Notes: generated by a model from the sequence alone, not told the origin. 64,000 bases of DNA from Hanleya hanleyi (GCA_036873755.1 JAVTVY010045324.1:1-64000), one strand, 5' to 3'. Shown: positions 44,671-57,560, numbered from the stretch's first letter. A program made the numbers and translations.

Positions 44671-45240
44671 TAATTGGTGAAATTAAGTCAAATCCCCCCG
44701 CCCCGCTCATTCAAAACGTTCAGCTCCTTAGGCGCATGGACATGAACGTGATCTACTCCCTTAAAGAAATCCTGGGTAATTATTCAGAAATAATTATTTT
44801 CCACTGTGACAAAGTATGATATCTCAAACCGAAATTATATTTGCATATAATAATGAGGTGTGTTTATTAGACATTATAGTTTATTGAACTTCATAATGTG
44901 GAGTTAAAGAAATATCAAGTTCTTCATGGAGGTTAAACTTTTGCATTGAAAAAAAAATCAGATTTCACACACAAATGATGAATGGTTTTCGAGTAATTAT
45001 GGGGTCGTGTTCACTTGGTGATGGAAGAGTAATTTCCGTTTATATTTCGTATTTCAGGACTGCTCGTCACAAACACACACATACAACCTATACACATATC
45101 CGGATCAAATAGGGAGTATCATAACAAACGGAGGAGTTTCTACAATTTTACATTGAATTTATTGTGGTTTTCTTTTGAGTTTTTTCGCTGTTGAAAAAAA
45201 TGTTGAAAGGCGGATCCGTATGTATTTTAACTAATTTTTT
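44671..45240. other. no gene seen
   Basis: AT-rich, nothing recognised. Confidence 0.45.
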
Positions 45241-45934
45241 ACCCCTCGGCCATTTTGGCCTCGGGGTATTGTCGTCGCCATGTACGTCCGTACGTCCGTA
45301 CGTCCGTCCGTACGTCCGTCCGTTACCGCATTTTAGGCAAAACCGCTTGAGACACAACCACCAAATTTTTAACACTTATTTATCTAGTGCTAAACCAGAC
45401 GCCTATTGAAAGTGGCTCCCCTCGGCCCATGTTTTACAGAGTTCTGCCCCTTTACAGATATATTAATTTCTATCTCTGTCCTATATGCCTGAATGTAACC
45501 AGCTATATCTGCAGAACTGTGTTCGGTATAGCTACTATATTTTGGACACTTATTTATATTGTTGTATTCTACAAGCCAACAAAGGATTACTCGCCTCGGC
45601 TTATGGAGTTATGCCCCTTTCGGATGTAATAATCTTCGATTTTGTTATCTGTAGCTGAATGTACAAGCTATATCTGTAGATCTGTGTTCGGTACAGCTTA
45701 TTTGTCTCGGTTCTTATTTACAGAGTGCTAAGTCAGACGCCTATCGAAAGTGGCTCCCCTCGACCCATATTTTACAGAGTTATGCCCCTTTACAGATGTA
45801 TAATTTTTCTATTTCTGTCCTATATGCCTGAATGTAACTAAGTACCAGTATATCCTGATCATCCCACATAGAACTATCTCTTCCCCAATTCACACTACAC
45901 ATGGGTCTCAACCACTTGGGGAAAGCCGAGGGGT
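45241..45934 (+). repeat. hairpin-headed element, family H3, with inverted ends
   Basis: Head 45242-45266: CCCC-TC-GGCCA, loop TTT, TGGCC-TC-GGGG (nine pairs, two mismatches). Then a CGTACGTCCGTC microsatellite (about 45284-45323). Then three ~170-bp diverged units (ACGCCTAT-GAAAGTGGCTCC, CTC-G-CCCAT-TTTACAGAGTT, ATGCCCCTTTACAGAT). It closes with GCCGAGGGGT (45925-45934), the exact complement of the first ten bases ACCCCTCGGC, so both borders are visible. Non-coding; layout as in H2. Confidence 0.8.
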
Positions 45935-47019
45935 TTTGATTAGATCAATCTCATGTTTTTTGTAGTCAACATTTCTATAAAACAATTTTCCTCATAAATT
46001 GCAATTGCAATTGGATATTGTCTATGAGCATAAGAGTTAAATATAACTTTTTTCCAACGGTTTACAAACGCAAGCGACGATGATAATGCATTTGTTCAAA
46101 ATAATTATGAAATGAAATTAACAAGTCTTAAAATAATTTCAAACTTGTAGCCTTTAGCATTGTGCACGTTTATTCTTATAGGAAAGTTATAATACCCTAG
46201 CATACCTTTGCATATGTTTGTAACAAATCCTTACATAGTTAATTCAGTGGGGGCTATATTCCGCATTACCTTATCATATTTATTGCAAGATATCAGAACT
46301 GCAAAACGAAAATTAGAATTCAACATTGATCAGCATACATATCAAATAACAGTATATGACTGCAAGACGTAAAACTATATCATGTCTATCGTTGAAAATT
46401 ATTCAATGCAATCTACATGAAAACCTATTGAATTATCGCCATGTAAGAAAAAGAGACAGCAATTAAGTAGTAGCGATGAAATTGAAGAAAATTAAGCTTA
46501 ATTACAGGAGGTAATACATGAATAAATTCAGACAAATCTAAGTGAGAACTTAAAAAGATTAAACCGCTGAAATAGGGGTAATAACTACAGGACTAAATGT
46601 AGATATATATATGTCAATGTGTGTACTTCTCGAAACATTTACATAAACCTGTACCTATACTACGAAAATAGATCAACAAGAAACTCAACAAATACAGTTC
46701 CTCTGGAAAGTAAAGCAATATATGGAGAAATTGATATTCATAGTCCGTCTTCAAGCGTTTCATGACACTTTTGGAAAGACAAATCTGATCTGTTGGAGAG
46801 ACGAATAATGATAAGTTGGCACAATAAATCAAAACTAAAATGAAAGATGCATACCTAATGGAGATTAACCCATACTTCTAAGGCATTAAGACCCATTGCT
46901 TCTCTGCGTAATTTTTGGAGAACTTGAAGGATGTTGCCAAACATATCCGGAAAGATGTTGAAGAGATAATTCAGTTTCGATGCATATACATGTAGTAAAT
47001 GATGCTTTAAACTTCTTTC
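45935..47019. other. no gene seen
   Basis: AT-rich; nothing recognised before the LINE. Confidence 0.45.
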
Positions 47020-49440
47020 GCAAAGAATGAACATGTCGTTTCTATCTTTTTGTCGACTATGATACTACCTGGAAATACGGGGGTTTAAAAGACCTTCATA
47101 CTATGGGATTGAACGGCCTTTTGCGCTTTTTTATAACCAACTTTCTGAATGATAGACAATTTCAAGTACAACCATCAAGATCAAGGTGTCCCACAAGGCA
47201 GTATTTTGTCTACTACTCAACAGCTTAGCTGCAGTTTTGAATAAATCAATTGATGATTTCAACATATCGTGTAATGAAAAATGTATACATAATATTGAGA
47301 GAACATTTCAACTTTGTCTGAATAGAATTCAGAAATGGTGTCTAGAAAAGGGTTTCAAGTTCCCTAGAGCTAAGACAAAATGTACACACTTTTGTAGAAA
47401 GTATTTCCAGCACAAAGATCCACTACTTATACTAAATGGAACTGAAAACAAGGTAGTAAAATAAGTCAAATTCTTAGAAATACCATTTGATCACCGATTA
47501 ACGTTCTTATCGCATATAAATTGCTTGAGAGCTAAGTGCACGAAAACTCTTGATTTGTTGAACGTAGTTTTCAGCTATAAGTAGGGAGGAGATCAGCAGA
47601 CGCTCCTTCATTTATATCGATCACTTGTTCTTTCTAAGCTTGATTATGGTTCTATTATTTACAACGGCACAAGCAATACGTAGAGTTGTATTCATTATTC
47701 AACCTCTTGGAATTCGTATGAACCACACATTGTGGCAGCTGGTAATAAGCTTAATCAAATTTTTCCTAACAAGCTCTTGCCAGTTGTTAGCCAGACCACA
47801 GGTAGATATTACAATGGAGGTTACGGCAAAACTGGCAACTTTCACTTAGCTGATCTTGCTGGTCGAAAACTGAAAATTCCGTCATTAAGCCATCCGATGT
47901 CCGCTTTGATCCACAAGGAATCTTATCCCCAGATACTCGTACCTATAACCTCCAATTGGCTTTCTATTTTGTTTGCTGAGCTAATCCAAAAATATCCGTA
48001 TATTTAGTTTACGAAGTCAGCTTTGAAATTGATATTTTATTATTATAGTTCAGTATTGAAATTCTGTTTACAACTACAGTTGACAAAAATATCCCTTATT
48101 TTCCTGATTTGTTCCTATGTTTATGCCAGGAGGCATATTTTTCCGCGAGAGGGGGTAATTGTCACAGAGTTTATTGACTAATTTATTTTCTGTTATTAAT
48201 AAGTCATTAGATTGTTTATATTTAATACCTTTAACCTGTCATTTTTAGTATTTCCTCGGTGTAAAATATTTCATAACGTGTCAGAGCTTTGTCTTCTTAT
48301 AGTTTTAGTTGAGTAAATTTGACTGTTCAATCCTTAATCCATATATCCTTAACTACCTCTGAATAGGCTTTGATTTGTAGCATGTTTCACTATGTACTGT
48401 ATGTTCACTTGTTCTTTGTATATTTCAGTATTGCTCTGTCTCAACTTCTATTAATCTGTTGTTAGTTACGACGCTACAAATCTACGGGCATTGTGATTTA
48501 TAGTTGTTGGAATCCCAACTTTAATTATCCAGGGATCCGATTTGGTATACTCGTTCCTGTATGTTTCTATGTTTCACTGTGAGTTATCTATAAACGCTTT
48601 TCAAGTTCTACGAGTGACTTCGCCTTCTAAATCATTATTACCGCAACAGACCTTCGTTGCAAAAGCTCTATTGTCAGCTTTAGAAGTCTCAGATTCACTG
48701 TTGTGCCTTCAAGCGATTAAAAGTGGAACTTCATCTCCTCTCACGATCTTGAATATTCTTCAGTTATATGCCCGTAGATTTCATCAACAGATTGGTATTA
48801 TGTTTTTTTGGTTGCCTAGTCACGTTGGCATCAAAGGAAATACAGAAGCTGATGAAATGGCTAAGGCAGCCCTGGATAATGAGGTTGATCCTGTTGGAAT
48901 CCAATATAGCGATTTCAGACCCTTTATTTGTGCTTATGCGAGGAAGCTGTTTCAATCTTTACGAGATACTGTGGATAATAAGTAACTTCTTGAGTTAAAA
49001 AAAACTGTAGGCTATACTCATCTGAGCAACCGGAAACGTTTCGAACAAACCATGATCAGGCGATGTAGAATCGGCTATACACGATTAACTCACGAACAGA
49101 ACCAGCCTCTTCATGTCACGAAGACCCCACAGTGAAACATATTCTGATAGACTCTATAGATTTTAAGATTGCAAGCGATTCTATTTATCAAGCAGCTACT
49201 TTAGATGACCTCTTTAGTCGGGTAGAAGGAGATTGTAATTTAGGTTATTTTAGAGAAATCGCTTTATTGTGTGAATTTTAATGCGTGTACATGTTTCTGA
49301 TGTACATGTATTGTGTGAATTCCTTCTAGATTGCTAGGCCATCAACTTGTTTTTGTTGGAATACTTAGAATTTTGTTTGATCGTCGCTGTATATCTGAAA
49401 TATTGCTGAACCCTTAATTCTCTCTCTCTCTCTCTTGAAA
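47020..49440 (+). mobile_element. Jockey-like LINE, decayed ORF2 to 3' end
   Basis: In order: FFITNFLNDRQFQVQ and GVPQGSIL (RT motif B), LNRIQKWCLEKGFKFPRAKT and HFCRKYFQHKDPLLILNG (47330-47450), FLE-PFDHRLTFLSHINCLR, LLHLYRSLVLSKLDYGSIIY, then unrelated sequence (about 47730-48600), then RNase H (DSLLCLQAIKS, FFWLPSHVGIKGNTEADEMA with its H and D, 48690-48860), GYTHLSNRKRFEQTMIRRCR and a 3' UTR ending ATACTTAGAATTTTGTTTGA, CTGAAATATTGCTG and a CT run. Motif-C YVDD is lost; several stops and shifts. Confidence 0.88.
47730..48007 (+). other. foreign coding-like block inside the LINE
   Basis: Where the LINE should continue from RT to RNase H, an open frame reads AAGNKLNQIFPNKLLPVVSQ, TTGRYYNGGYGKTGNFHLAD, GRKLKIPSLSHPMSALIHKE and ILVPITSNWLSILFAELIQK to a stop at 48007. 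It does not match the expected LINE linker and has no stop for about 95 codons. It could be a captured or retroposed gene piece. The RT-to-RNase H gap (~870 bp) is more than double the usual size. Confidence 0.35.
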
Positions 49441-49849
49441 CTTTTACCAATTGGAACAGGCTGAAAATAGAGTGATCCTTTATAATCTGCATCGAAATTG
49501 TGAACAGAATATAAAAACAGAAAAATGCAGATGATACTGTGGCTTTTTCACATTTGTTTCCTTTTCTAAGCCACAAACACGGTTCAGTGCTCAATACACA
49601 CATCCACGTATTATTTGACGAATTGGGGATTCATAGTTATATGAATTTGTTTCACTGCCTTCTGCTGGGCATATAATGCATTATTTAGAAACATGAAAAC
49701 AGGTTTATTCTGTAAGTGAGAAATTCCACTAAGAACATATCGAGTAGAGTAATTGCAAAGGACTTTCAGTATGGATCCTCTCCTTTACAATGCAAAAATG
49801 GCAACATAACGTCGTCCTTTATTCATTGTGGCATTATTCACTATAACTA
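49441..49849. other. no gene seen
   Basis: Nothing recognised. Confidence 0.45.
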
Positions 49850-50040
49850 GGGATGTCAAGGTGTCCATGAACAGCTACAATGAAAGCGTGACTAGGATAC
49901 AAATCATTGAAGGGATAACTTTTTTTGGTGTTTTTAGAAATTTGCTCTCAGCATTTTTGTCTGTAGGGTCATATGATTTTTTGCCAGTAGGCCGGCACCG
50001 TTTTACATCAATCTTTAATGTTGCGCGTTTAATTCACTGG
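49850..50040 (-). repeat. dispersed repeat R5, partial inverted copy
   Basis: CCATGAACAGCTACAATGAAA, GCGTGACTAGGATAC and CTGTAGGGTCATATG match 61115-61235 in the same orientation (and 44240-44330 inverted). The middle differs. Confidence 0.65.
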
Positions 50041-50491
50041 ACTTGAAGGAAACTACAGATAGCCCGAAAGGCTTATCATATTCGGACCTATATCGCCATA
50101 AAAATGAAGCGGGCCTCCCCTCTCGTCGACTTTACCAGAAGAGAGATTATTACAATTTTGACATCGTGAACTATCCCTTTCTGGAGAGTTATATTCCAAG
50201 CAGTGGGACTTGTATATATATATATGGGAAAAGTGTGACGATTTTAATCATCGTCATAAAATATTATTGCAGAAACTTATGAAACAGAGCTGTACCACCA
50301 AGCGTCTCCGCTCAAGGTTTCTCAAAATTGGCATTACGTTTCATAACTTGTATCTAATTTCGCTTAACCCGGGGATAGGGGCCGTATGAAGCAATGTACT
50401 TTACACCATTCTCTAGATAACAAATTGAAAAAAATACGAGTTTGAGATGAATCCACATGATCGCTATGTTGAATTTATCCATCATTTTTGT
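50041..50491. other. dispersed-repeat fragment, no gene
   Basis: 50280-50370 resembles 6055-6205. Otherwise unrecognised. Confidence 0.4.
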
Positions 50492-52500
50492 TCCCCGCCG
50501 CAACGCGGCCGGGGACGTAAAATGGTTCTTGCTTTTTTGTGTGCGTGAATGCAACATCTGCCTGAAGATGGCGCCACTGGGTCAAAATGGGTCTTGCTTC
50601 TTTATGTCCGAGGATGTCCCTTTCGCAAGCGATAACGTCCAAACTCTTGTCTGATTCTCCCGAAATTCGGCATATGCATTCCTTGCGACAAGACATCGGC
50701 TACTATTGCATTTCAGCAACATCTACCTGAAGGTGTTGCCACTGGGTCTCGCTTCTTCATGTCCGGTCCTGTCCGTGGATGTCGGTTCAAATTCTTTGCA
50801 AGCGATAACTTCCAAACGCTTCTTTGGATTCTCCTGAAATTCCGCATACGCATTCCTCGCGACAAGACGCCGGTTGCTACTGCATTTTAGCAACATCTGT
50901 CTGAAGGTGGCGCCACTGATTTTCGCTTTTTCGTGTCCGTTCCAGTTCATGGATGTCAGGATAACTTCCTTTGAAATTTGGCATATACATTCCTTGTAGC
51001 CAGACGTTGGTTGGTATTGCGATTCAGCGAGATCCACCTGAAGGTGGCGCCACTGGGTCTTGTTCCAATCTTCTGTGGATGTCTGTGGATGTCCGTGGTT
51101 GTCCATTCAAATTATTCATACGCGATAAATTTCAAATGCTTTGTCGAATTTCTTCGATATTTGGCATATACATTCCTTGTGACAAGATGTTGATTGGTAT
51201 TGCGTTTCAGAAAGATCTGCCTGTAGGTGGCGCCACCAGGGTTCTTTTCGTTCTTTTGCTGCAAGCGATTACTTTGAAACGCTTTGAAATGTCGCTTGGA
51301 ATTGAGTTTCGTCCACTTGCGCATACAGGTGGCGTCAACTGGTGGCAACTTCTAAATTTGGTTTCCGGGCAATAACTTGAGAACTGCTCATCGAATTCTT
51401 CCCAAATTAGGCATGCATACATTGTACCTTGCCATGAGATGTTGCTTGGGATTGCGTTTCATCCACTTCTGCTTACAGGTAACGCCACCTGGTGACAAAA
51501 TCTTAAATTTGTTTTGGGCTAATAACTTGAGAACTGCATGCTCATCGGATTCTTCTCAAATTTAGCATGCATTTACCATGCCAGATGTTGCATGGGATTG
51601 CCTATCACTCGCTTGCACTTACAGGAGGCGCCACCTGGTGGCAAAATCCCAAACTTGTTTCCGGGTAATACCATGATATAAGATGTCGCTTGAGATTGCG
51701 TTTCGCCCACTTGCGCCTATAGGTGATGCCACCTGATGTTAAAATCGAAATTTATTTTCGGCAATTAACTTGAGAACTGCTCAACAGAATCTCCTTAAAT
51801 TTAGCATGCATGTACCATGCCAGGAGATGTTGCGTTTGATTGCCTTTCGCTCACTTGTTCTTACAGGTGGCGCCAACTGGTGGCAAAATACCAAATTTGT
51901 TTCCGGGTAATAACTTGAGAACTGCTCGCCAGATTCTTCTTAAATTTGGTATGAATATACCATGAAATAAGATGTTGCTTGGGATTGCGTTCCGCCCACT
52001 TTTGCCTCCAGGTGGCACCACCTCGTGTCAAAGTCTAAATTTGATCACGCTCATCGGATTCTTCTTCAATTTGGTATGCAGATACCATGCCATGAGATGT
52101 CCCTTGGGATTTCGCCTGCTTCTGCCTACAGGTGGCGACACATGGCGGAGAAATCCGAAATTTGTTTCCGGACAATAATTTAACAACTGCTTATCGGATT
52201 CTTCTCAAATTTGGTATTCATATGCCATAAGATGTCGCTTGGGATTGTGTTTCGCACACTTGTGCCTACAGGTGGACACATAACTTGAAGACCCTTCTTC
52301 AGATTCTTCCCAAAGTTCGTATGCTGATACCATTCCATGAGATGGTGCTTGGGATTGCGTTTCGCCCACTTGCACCTACAGGTGGCAAATTGAAAATTTG
52401 ATCTCCGTACAATAGGTTGAGGCCGCCTTCAGATTCTCGTCAAATTTGGTTTGCAGATAATATGACTTAGGCTGTCGCTTGGGGTTGCATCTCGGCTACA
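50492..52500 (+). repeat. hairpin-headed satellite, family H4, with CTCF-type motifs
   Basis: Head 50492-50515: a 10-bp stem TCCCCGCCGC/GCGG-CGGGGA with one bulged C and loop AAC. Then about 14 diverged units of 95-185 bp, typically TAACTTGAGAACTGCTCATC, GATTCTTCTCAAATTTGG, GATGTTGCTTGGGATTGCG, ACAGGTGGCGCCACCTGGTG. The last block is nearly a self-complement and contains the CTCF core GCCACCTGGTGG at 51630-51641 (12 of 12 consensus positions), with 11-of-12 versions at 51484-51495, 51872-51883 and, in the other orientation, 51220-51231. Non-coding. Confidence 0.85.
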
Positions 52501-52860
52501 TAATTCCCATGTTTCACTTCATGGAAACTATATTACAGCAGCAATCAACATTCAGTCAGCCGTTCTGAGTTGATCTTAAAACTTGGGGAGGCAGAAAGAC
52601 CCTTCCCCATCCAACGCCTATGAAGTAGCAGTTGCCTCCCTCATGTATATACCCTAAGGCCAACAATGCTAAAAAATATTGCTGCCATTTCGGCATCCTC
52701 TGGGGCTGCTTGTGTTTGTGCTGACGATTATGCACATTGACTAAGAACGTGCCAAAGGTGATATTCTATGATGCCATATAGTTCCGTTTCGACAAATTTG
52801 TATCCAGAGCTAAAAGCTTTAAGCCCTTAAATTAGAATAAAAAACAGGAGTTTCAGATGA
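52501..52860. other. no gene seen
   Basis: Boundary region between two repeat arrays. Confidence 0.45.
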
Positions 52861-53960
52861 AACCGCCATTCTATATTTATCTCCTTTCACAATGAGGATC
52901 ATGAAAATAGACTTAAAATATACCAAAAATAATAAGTTACGGGGAGAAACAGGGCTTTTTGTTTCGGAATTTTTAAAAAGATCTTAAAATAACCCATGGA
53001 ATGAGACTAACAACATGAAAAACTTCGGTTCTACTTGGTCGCCATTTTGAATTCACAATTATTTCTTGCCCTGAAAGTTATAAAAACAGACTCAAAATAA
53101 ACTCACATTTATAAGCTATGGTGTAAAACAGCAGTGTTGCAAGATTGGTATTTTGAACTGAGATGTTGCCTTATAAGACGAACATGAGAAAAAGACGATT
53201 CCCAGATGACCCTAAAGGACCACCATTTCTAAATTAACCATTATATTTGTGTTGAGTATAAAGCAAGTAGTCTTTTTGAATTTGGTGCTAATGCTGTTAT
53301 ATGGAATATGTAATAGGTCTTTGGATTATGGATGCGGATATTCTTTAATGGGCGGCGGCTGAATTATGAAGGACGGACCAGACGCTTGTAATTTAAAATG
53401 AACCCAGAATGATGAACTATAATGTGAAGTAGCTTAGTCTAACAAATGTGTATTGCGGGCTGAAATTATGCCTTGATGAACAATGTGATAAAACCACGAG
53501 TCTCACATGGCCGCCATTTTGCATTCATCCATTATTTTTTTGCATTGTGGATTTTGGAAATAGACTGAAATCGACTCAAAATGATAGGGTATGATATGAA
53601 TTTGCTCGTTTTGGACAAATTAGTACGTGAATCTACATGTAAACCTAATGCCTTGGAATATGACGAACAACACAAAAAAAGTTTCTTGTGAAACCCACAT
53701 AGCCGCCATTTTGAATTTAGCTTTTTTTTTTTGCTCTGAGGATTATGGAAGCAGACTCAAAGGACACAAAATGATAGATTATATGATGTGAAACAGGGAT
53801 TTCGACATATTTGTGCTCTTCTAGATAAAGCCTAAAACTGAAAAATACAACATTAATAAACAAAACTCACGACTTTGGTGACCACCCATAGCTGCCATTT
53901 TGGAATTACCCATGATTCTTTGTACCTAGAAAAATGCGAGTTGGCTAAAATTGACCCGCA
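52861..53960. repeat. diverged ~220-bp tandem repeat with YY1-like heads
   Basis: About five units, each with (G)CCGCCATTTTGAATT (52864, 53039, 53512, 53703, 53895), then a TGAGGATTATG-AA-TAGACTCAAAAT block, then a GTTATGGTGTGAAACAG block. The blocks are shared with R1 (34925-35540), so R1 may be a relative. An R4 end (53320-53394) has inserted in the middle. Confidence 0.65.
53320..53394 (+). repeat. MITE-like end, family R4
   Basis: GTCTTTGGATTATGGATGCG, ATTCTTTAATGGGCGGCGG, CTGAATTATGAAGGACGGAC and CAGACGCTTG; same ordered blocks as 6238-6312. Confidence 0.8.
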
Positions 53961-54933
53961 TATATACATTTATAACATCAGGAAGTTGCCGTTCTTATTA
54001 TGTCCTCTATATAAAGATGCGACAACAGGTTGGTAGAGAGGACATTTTTGCCCACAATTGAGGTCAGATTGGGTTAATTTTAGCATAAAATACTAAACAA
54101 GGGTGTATTTGGACTATCAATATGATTTTGGCGTACGCCAATATTATCAGTTATCTTCTTTAGAGATAACATCTGTCTGCTTGTTGCAATCGACCTTAGA
54201 AAGCTCTATTCCACAAAAACTAGGGACTTTTGTATTCGTGGCAGCCATTTTGGCTGTCATCTTGGATTTTCCCATTACAAGTGGAGAGAAAAAAATGACA
54301 ACATGGATTTTTTCATTCTACTACTATACTGTAATATCATTGTTGCCCACTTTTAACGCGCTATTCCGAGGGGACCCCATATTTGCTACACAGACCCCCG
54401 GACTACTTCGCATGCACGAGGAACACAAATGCCTTGGTTCACATATCTACCAGAATACGTATATATCCCCATGTGTATATATAGCCACTGATGAAATATA
54501 CATGTACTGTTGTAATCGATAGCTAACGTGGAAGAATTGGTATTCTGATGATATCCATTGCAATTATTTCCATGCAATGACCTTTCCGTTTCTACTAGCG
54601 TAGAAATCGGTGCATTTGTCGAATTTGAGATAAAAACAAACGAACAAATATATAAGGGTTTTGAAATGATATATCTAGAAAACACTGCTTTATCACATTA
54701 GCCGTTAGGTTTTTCAAGACAAATATTAATTTATTCCGTTCTGCACAAAACGATGTGGTCGGACAAGAAACTACCCAAGTTTAATACTTTAAACGCCGAC
54801 AGTTGAAGGTGATGTAAAGCAGCGTCGATGTTTTTCTTTTAAATTTGGTTTTCGTCTGCATTTGGCTTTTTTGTATACAGTTTCGCATGGATTTTTCTAT
54901 GTATATCATTAATATGACTCGTTGAATCAAAAT
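53961..54933. other. no gene seen
   Basis: One YY1-like GCCATTTTGGCTGTCATCTTGG at about 54244. No exon support for the open frame at 54103-54522. Confidence 0.45.
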
Positions 54934-55150
54934 GATATTGTCGATATATTACATAGAAGCTCCTGATATTGTCCATATATTACATAGAAGCTCCTGATAT
55001 TGTCGATATATTACACAGAAGCTCCTGATATTGTCGATATATTACATAGAAGCTCCTGATATTGTCGATATATTACATAGAAGCTCCTGATATTGTCGAT
55101 ATATTACATAGAAGCTCCTGATATTGTCGATATATTACATAGAAGCTCCT
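54934..55150. repeat. 31-bp minisatellite, 7 copies
   Basis: Unit GATATTGTCGATATATTACA plus TAGAAGCTCCT, nearly perfect (C for G in the second, C for T in the third). It directly abuts an inverted R4 end at 55151-55201. Direct tandem copies without spacers, so not CRISPR-like. Confidence 0.95.
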
Positions 55151-55201
55151 GGTCCGTCATTCAATATTCAGCCGCCGTCCATTGGATAATTTCCGCGTCA
55201 C
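55151..55201 (-). repeat. MITE-like end, family R4
   Basis: GGTCCGTCATTCAATATTCAGCC, GCCGTCCATTGGATAATTTCC and GCGTCA, the complement of the R4 motif. Confidence 0.75.
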
Positions 55202-57079
55202 AGCAGATGGGGTTACGTAATTAGTTTTGGTTAAAGCGTTCATATTACAAACTTCAGTCTAACAGTTATACGAACAAGCCCTTAATACAGACAAAAGCTC
55301 ATTTTTTACGTTTTACTTCACTTTCGTGTGTGGGCGTTTACAATACAATACGTGAGCAGTTTTTCTGTACGAAACCGTTTTTTGTGTATAATTGAAGAAA
55401 TTAGCTTTTAGCTCCACAAACATAAGAGCTGTTCAGACTTTTCCTATGTAAGCGCAAATATTCTATGCAGTGCTGATTAAATTTTACATTAGCAGAACAG
55501 AAAGTTATTACGTTATTATAATCTGAGCATTATCTGAGCATTATCTGAGCATTTCAGTTCCAGCTAGTAGCTAGTTCCAGGTAATACATTATATGGGTGT
55601 CCAAACAGTATATTTCAAAGAACACTGAACACTGAAATAATGATAAAATTACAATTATGACTCTTCACAGACGATGTACTCTCATCATGTTCTTGACTTT
55701 CACCGTGTTTCCTTGTTCCAAGGTTAAAATATATCTCAACGAAAAGCTTGATTGTTGATCGGATACACGCATGGATACCCACACCCTGAGTTTGGAGAAT
55801 GGACTTTTTCTAGATCTTACAAAGGCTTGACTTAACAAAAACTCGATGATAATGAAAAACATCTAACACACTGCCACGTATATCAGGATTCACACTGTAT
55901 ATGTCTTTCATAGTCGCACTTAGTGACCTAAAAATGAAAACCATCAACTGACAAAATGGACTGTATATGCCTCTCATATATATATGGTTTGGCACAGCGC
56001 ATCTTTTGCACTTCGTTCTTGAACGTACATAGAATATACATATACAAAGTAGAATAAAATAGAATGGAAATAAACTATTAAGGGTTAAAAACAAACGATA
56101 ATTTTGGCCGAAACATAGACATACGTGTTGGTTATTGTGGTGAACATTATGAGCTATATTGCGGTCAACCGGAATCGTTTTTTATATCATTGAATCGTAC
56201 ACTATGGAGCTGATATGAGTGTCACCTACATGATTCTATTATGGCGTGTGATTTAAGCGCCCTTATTTACCAGCGTTATTTAATAACAATACGCCTATGA
56301 AAGTGCCGACGGATTCTTTAAAATTAGTATACTGCATATTATAGTCTGAAATCTTCCGTGCCTTCGATTAGCCGCATCGATAGGGTTAACCGTTCAGCTG
56401 ACTCGGTAAAGCAAAGATAAGGTCACTCTCGTGCAAACTACTGACCCATATTTCGACAGTCACTCCTCGCATACCCCCATGGACCATTGATGCAATGTTT
56501 AGATATATATATATAGATATATAACAACGCGCGTGGAAATTTCACCATATTCCAGCCCACATTTTTTCTCATTATCAGGTGGGCCCGGATGTGAATGTGT
56601 GGGAGTGCATTTGTATAAGGATGACCTCATTTAATTGTGTTGAAAAGTTATATACGATGGCAATCTAGAGCCCGTTTGCCTCTTCATATCGCGAAATTAT
56701 ATCAACTTCCAGTATATTATTTGACATATATTTTTCTGATTTTACTCCTGTTGTTTGAAGTTGAATGGTTATGTAGATGTCACTTAGCGTAGGGCGTTAC
56801 TTTTCAAAGTCCCATAAAAGAAGCAAATATAAACACCACATCTGACAATCGTTATGCAACCGTCGTCCACGAAGAATTTTCACAAGGATGATCAAAATCC
56901 CACGATACAAAGTTATAGCACCTAGGATCATGTTGGTAAAATACAAAAAAAACTGTACCTGGTTGTCAATTCTCAACAAATCTGTTAGACCACAATAGTC
57001 GCCATTCTGAGCTTACACATAATCCGTGCATACAAATGAATCCAATGTATTACAGGCTATCACGTCACAAAAGTGCTTA
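55202..57079. other. no gene seen
   Basis: AT-rich; ATCTGAGCATT occurs in a threefold run at about 55522. Nothing else recognised. Confidence 0.45.
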
Positions 57080-57560
57080 CCGGATTTTCTTCATTTGAAG
57101 AATGGTAGGCCGGCCAAGGACACGGAATGTAGCTTTGGATGGCATTGTTTGTTACAAATGGGTACCCACGCAAAATGATCTTTTTGTGTGGTAGGTTTCA
57201 AGATGAGAGGGGATACCAGCCTGAGGTTGGGCTATAAAGGTCAGTTGGGTCACGTTTGGGGTCAAATAAGGTCAAAATTGGTAGAAGTCGTTCCAACGTT
57301 AATTTCCATTGTGATATGTGTTACCAATGGGTATCCACGCTAAATTGGGTTTCCACTTCCCTTATATGTGTTGTAAGTTATGTACTGTAGGGTTTTAACA
57401 CAGGTAGGGCTAGCTCGTTAATTATTAGAATTGAGGTCATTTCAGGGTCACTTTACAGGTCAAATGAGGCCAAAAATGAGGGAAAATTCTGTTTTATTTC
57501 ATATATATTGTGCTGTTTGTTAATTACTTTTGTATGCAGTACTGATCAAGGTAGCGGTGG
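57080..57560. repeat. two-copy ~180-bp tandem repeat
   Basis: Both copies have TGTT-G-T-ACAAATGGGTA/TTACCAATGGGTA, CCCACGC-AAAT, TAGG-TT..., then a GGTCA...GGTCACGTTTGGGGTCAAAT/GGTCACTTTACAGGTCAAAT block followed by AAGGTCAAAA/GAGGCCAAAA. Rich in AGGTCA-type half-sites. Confidence 0.6.

Noticed and set aside
54934..55150. Possible CRISPR array.
   Set aside because: Direct tandem copies with no variable spacers in a clearly eukaryotic window; a minisatellite.
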